Positions 60,466 to 64,000 of a stretch of DNA of 64,000 bases are shown one piece after another. This DNA comes from Halichoerus grypus (lineage: Eukaryota > Chordata > Mammalia > Carnivora > Phocidae): assembly GCF_964656455.1 (NCBI RefSeq), contig NC_135714.1:121215631-121279630 (forward strand). The letters are read 5' to 3'. Both the position numbers and the translations under genes were made by a program. The notes under the pieces were generated by a model that saw nothing but the letters and a program-made list of their open reading frames with translations, was not told the origin of the DNA and did not search any database. Positions within the stretch are counted from its first letter, which is position 1; each line of letters starts with the position of its first letter.

Positions 60466-61435
60466 TGGGAAATACAGACCTTTGTCTTATTTTACTTTGT
60501 GTTCTTCATGTTACATGTAGAACATAAAATGCAATTTTGCATGTAATTATTTATAAATATAGGGCATTTAAAACAAAGAATGCTTTGAGAGATGGTGGCA
60601 ATATCTTTCAAGGAGGGCAGGAGGAGTTGTATCTACTTTGACATATAAGGGGATTGAAAGATTAAGCAGAACACAGCAACGATTTTCAAATCCTTGCAGG
60701 ATGACATAAGGAAGGAGATACTGATGTACTCTATGTTGATCCAAACAGATGAGTGGATTAACAACTGGAAGTTATTGGGTGACAGATGTCAGCTTAACAT
60801 GAAGATAAGTTTTATAAAATGTATAGCCGTCCAACCACAAGATGGGTTGATATGCAAAGGAACAGACTCCCTGCTACTGGGCATGTGTAAGTAAAGGTTA
60901 GCTGACAATCTGTCAGAGAGGTTGTACATAGAATTCCTGCCTTGGTTGGCAGGGTCACTAGGTAATCTCTAAGGTCCTTTTCAAATACTGCAGTTTTAAA
61001 ATACCATTAATATGAAAAGTTACAAGTGCACAGAAATGAAGTAGCTTGAAAACTGATTTTTTAGGAGAACAGCATGAAGGCTTGAAAGATAATATTTTAT
61101 TCTGTACCTAAAGCTTGTGGCCCTTCGCCAACCCATGAAAATAATGAGCAAAGTCATCTGCTTGGCATATTTGGGGGAAGTTGATGTGTCAACTTCCAGG
61201 TATTCTTTTTTTCTTAATTTGTCTCATTTTAATGAGATATACGCTGTTAGATATATTTTTATTTCATATTACATTTTTTTTACTTAATATTAAATTTACT
61301 GGCCCAAATAGGAGTGTAAGAATAAGCACATCTCTCATAAGTCATAATGATTGGATTATCTGAATGGAGGTGCACTTTACGAACAAGATCAAATTAGGTC
61401 TAAGCAAAATGAACATAAAAATAATTTATGTATAT

Positions 61436-61530
61436 GTTACAGTACTTATATTTTTGTATATATATGTTATATATATGTTTATATACATATATCTATACAC
61501 ACAGATATATATGTATATATATATATAACT
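61436..61530. repeat. (TA)n-rich low-complexity tract
   Basis: Alternating TATA/TATG/CATA sequence, able to fold back on itself. The frame at 61351-61545 runs through it and is not a gene. Confidence 0.85.
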
Positions 61531-64000
61531 ACTATCTATAGTTAGGCTTTCACAGTAAGTCAAAGAGTAACATTAAAAAGATTCATTGCAATTCACTTTT
61601 CCATTTCAGTTACTTTATTTGGATCATAAGTCCTGCAAGGCTGCAAAATTCATTTTGTCAAAAAAAAGAAAAAGTGGCTTTAGACTATTCTCTGAAGGGT
61701 TTTACACTATTTCCTCAAACACAGAGATCTAACCTTGCTCTTGTAATTCTGTATAAAGTCTTGCTGTTGCTCTGAGAAGCATATCTTCTCCCAGTTCAGA
61801 CCCAAGGAGGGAATACCCTGTCATTCTCCAGCATGTCCGCTCTTACCCACCACCACAGCAGATGCCAGGTACAGAATTTTCCTTTGAAAATCCTCCCACA
61901 AAACTTAGCTAGTATCAACTTAAGTACAATATCCAGATTAAAAGATAATTACTTTATTAGGCATATATTCATTAACATACAACACTGTGAAGCATTGGGC
62001 CAGATGATATCTCATTTCCCTTCCAACAGTGATTCAACAGGAAAAGCGTATTTATAGACCTCTATTCTGACAGAAATGAAAAAAAAAAATCAGTGTTAAC
62101 CACACATTCAGATTCTTCAATAAAATATTTATCTTATGTCAAAATACTATATTTTGCCTTTAGCTATCTTGGCGTCAGTGGAGATGTAAGGCCACGTGAT
62201 GATAATGGTGCAAGAAGTTTCTTTACATGTGAATAACACCACTGCTTCAACAGTTGCTCATTATTTATTTATTTATTTGCAGAGACATGGCAAGAATATC
62301 AGATCGCCTAGCATTTTCCTTCAAGGAGAAATAAACATTTATGGGGAGTGCACACCACCTTCCTCGTGGCAAGTTTCTCTTTTAGCTGCTGGGGAAAATA
62401 TCAGTCTAGATGATGTGCAGAAGCAGAAGGCTTGTCTCTGTAAGGGGGAGAGAGCCCTGTCTGCCTGGAAGACCCTCGCCCCATCCACCCTGGCCAAGGG
62501 GGCCCAGCCATGAGAAACAGGAAGAATTTCATAGAAATGAAAAGTTGATGCATGCCTTTACCTCATCAAACTCCATATAAATGAGAAAACTTTTTCCCTC
62601 CTACCCTCCACACACATGGTTTCAGATTCTTTCAAGATTCTTTCAGTTTTCTTTTTTCTCAATGTGATCAAATTAGTTAAACCAAAATTTTGCTTCCATT
62701 ACGAACCAAACTCCAGGAGGAAATTAGCAGAGTTTAGCAAGATATTGGCAACATGTACTAATACCATTTTGACATTTAGCTCAAGAGAAGGATATTCAAA
62801 AGGCAGTTGCTAACTTTCAAATTAAAGTTAAAATTTTTTAAATACACATAAATTGATTTTTTAATTAGCACCTATGTGCCAACATCCCCAAATTCTGAAG
62901 GCTTTTAAAAATACTTAATATTCTTTTCATTCCCAGCAGCCACACCAAGAGAGTACATCCTTCTTTTGTTCTTCAAGGGGTGTGGGCAAAGGTGGAAAAT
63001 AAACATCCACACATTTATGTTAAAACTATATAAAGCAGACTGCAAAGGAACATGACTTTTCTTTTACTTGGCAGAAATAGAAATGGAAAACAATTTCTAT
63101 TTTCCATTACGGTCTGAAACCATAACCTCAGTAATGTAAAGTTTAAATGTATAAAAGAACTTTAAGGATTGCATTTGGGGGGATTATAACTGACTACATG
63201 AATATCAAACTGTATTACTTGCTAAAAATAGATTTATTTAATCCCCAAATAAAGCACCATTATTTAGACTTAATTTTCAATTATATACAGTCTCTCCTGT
63301 CTGTTCAGGAACCACACAATTCACTAGGGACCTTTAACTTATTAACGTGCACAATAAAATTGTACTTATGAAGTCAAACCACTGAGGAAAAAAAGATTAA
63401 ACTCAGCAAAGGTTGGCCAGAGTCTGGGCTTTCCAGAGGCTGCCCACCACGCATTTCTCACGTGGTCAAGCTGGACCCATGGCGGCACCGCAGAGCTGCC
63501 TCTGTTGCCTCTGATTTTATGACCATGTACTATTTAATCATATGTACCTTGCATGTAGGCACGTGAGGTTTTGTTATCTTATTGGAAAAATGGTTTTTCT
63601 TTTTCTTTTCTTTTTTTTTGCGACTAGAGAGAGTGGAGTTTTCAATACATGTATCTATTTGAAGAGCAGCTGCTATAAGATCAGTTTGTTCTCATGAAGA
63701 GGAAGGCATTTGCTTATTCTTTTCTGGCAAAAATTATATCTCTTGACAGCTCTAATATGCCGTTTTCTCACTTCTGTTCCAGTCTTTCCAAGAGAAAAAA
63801 AAAATACCACAAAATCAAATAAAACTGTGTTATAAACACTCCATCTCTGAATTCATGTTATAAAATTAAATTATGGAAGAGAAACTGAACAAAGGATGAT
63901 ATCTATTGTATTCCTATTTTCCAGAGCAAAAGAGCAGTCAAGGTGATTTGCAAACTCTGAAGCATATAAAAATATAATGCTATTATTTTCTCAAATAGTT
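61531..64000. other. Non-coding stretch to the window end
   Basis: No transposon recognised apart from a short (TTTA)n at 62261-62278. A possible plus-strand exon at 62283-62439 is described as a finding. A slightly GC-richer patch lies at 63.42-63.51 kb. Otherwise nothing supportable. Confidence 0.35.

Overview
The window is nuclear DNA from a carnivoran mammal. It contains no bacterial-style gene, operon, CRISPR array or plasmid/phage feature. The diagnostic repeats are about twenty tRNA-derived CAN-SINEs (head box around 'gcgcctgggtggctcag', then a CT-rich body and an AATAAAT/poly(A) tail) and three 5'-truncated copies of a carnivore L1 3' end. I see no canid-type SINE head ('ggcgcagcggtt') and no felid-type SINE body, so an arctoid carnivore (bear, seal or mustelid lineage) is the most likely source; this is inference from remembered consensus sequences.

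Layout. 1-4.7 kb: old MIR, hAT-like and MLT1 fossils plus a 5'-truncated L1 with an 18-bp target duplication. 4.7-19.6 kb: sparse SINEs, MIR and L2 fossils, one solo-LTR-like element and an old L1ME-type fragment. 19.7-23.9 kb: a pile-up of old L1 3' ends, all antisense to the given strand, with two SINEs nested in the first. 24-28.6 kb: SINEs, an L2 split by a SINE, simple repeats and a 29-bp minisatellite. 26.05-39.54 kb: a 13.5-kb interval with no carnivore-lineage retrotransposon. 39.5-64 kb: SINE-rich again, with MIR and L2 fossils and several simple repeats.

The only convincing gene evidence is on the minus strand inside the young-repeat-free interval. A terminal coding exon (36871 down to 36697) has a strong polypyrimidine/AG acceptor and encodes about 57 residues ending in a hydrophobic, membrane-spanning C-terminus. 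It is followed by an apparent 3' UTR of up to 7 kb with a proximal poly(A) signal (about 35.5 kb) and a distal one (about 29.7 kb). I do not recognise the gene. If the model is right, the rest of the gene lies upstream, and everything from 36.9 to 64 kb is probably its last intron(s) or flank. I found no other convincing exon, CpG island or promoter, so the 5' end is not here.

I found no undescribed biological system. The items most worth checking are the unidentified last exon and its long 3' UTR, a probably variable 29-bp minisatellite, a possible retrotransposition that left only a poly(A) tail, a closely spaced inverted SINE pair, and a short perfect palindrome at 7.2 kb. All repeat-family names are from memory of consensus sequences; element boundaries are exact only where target-site duplications are quoted.
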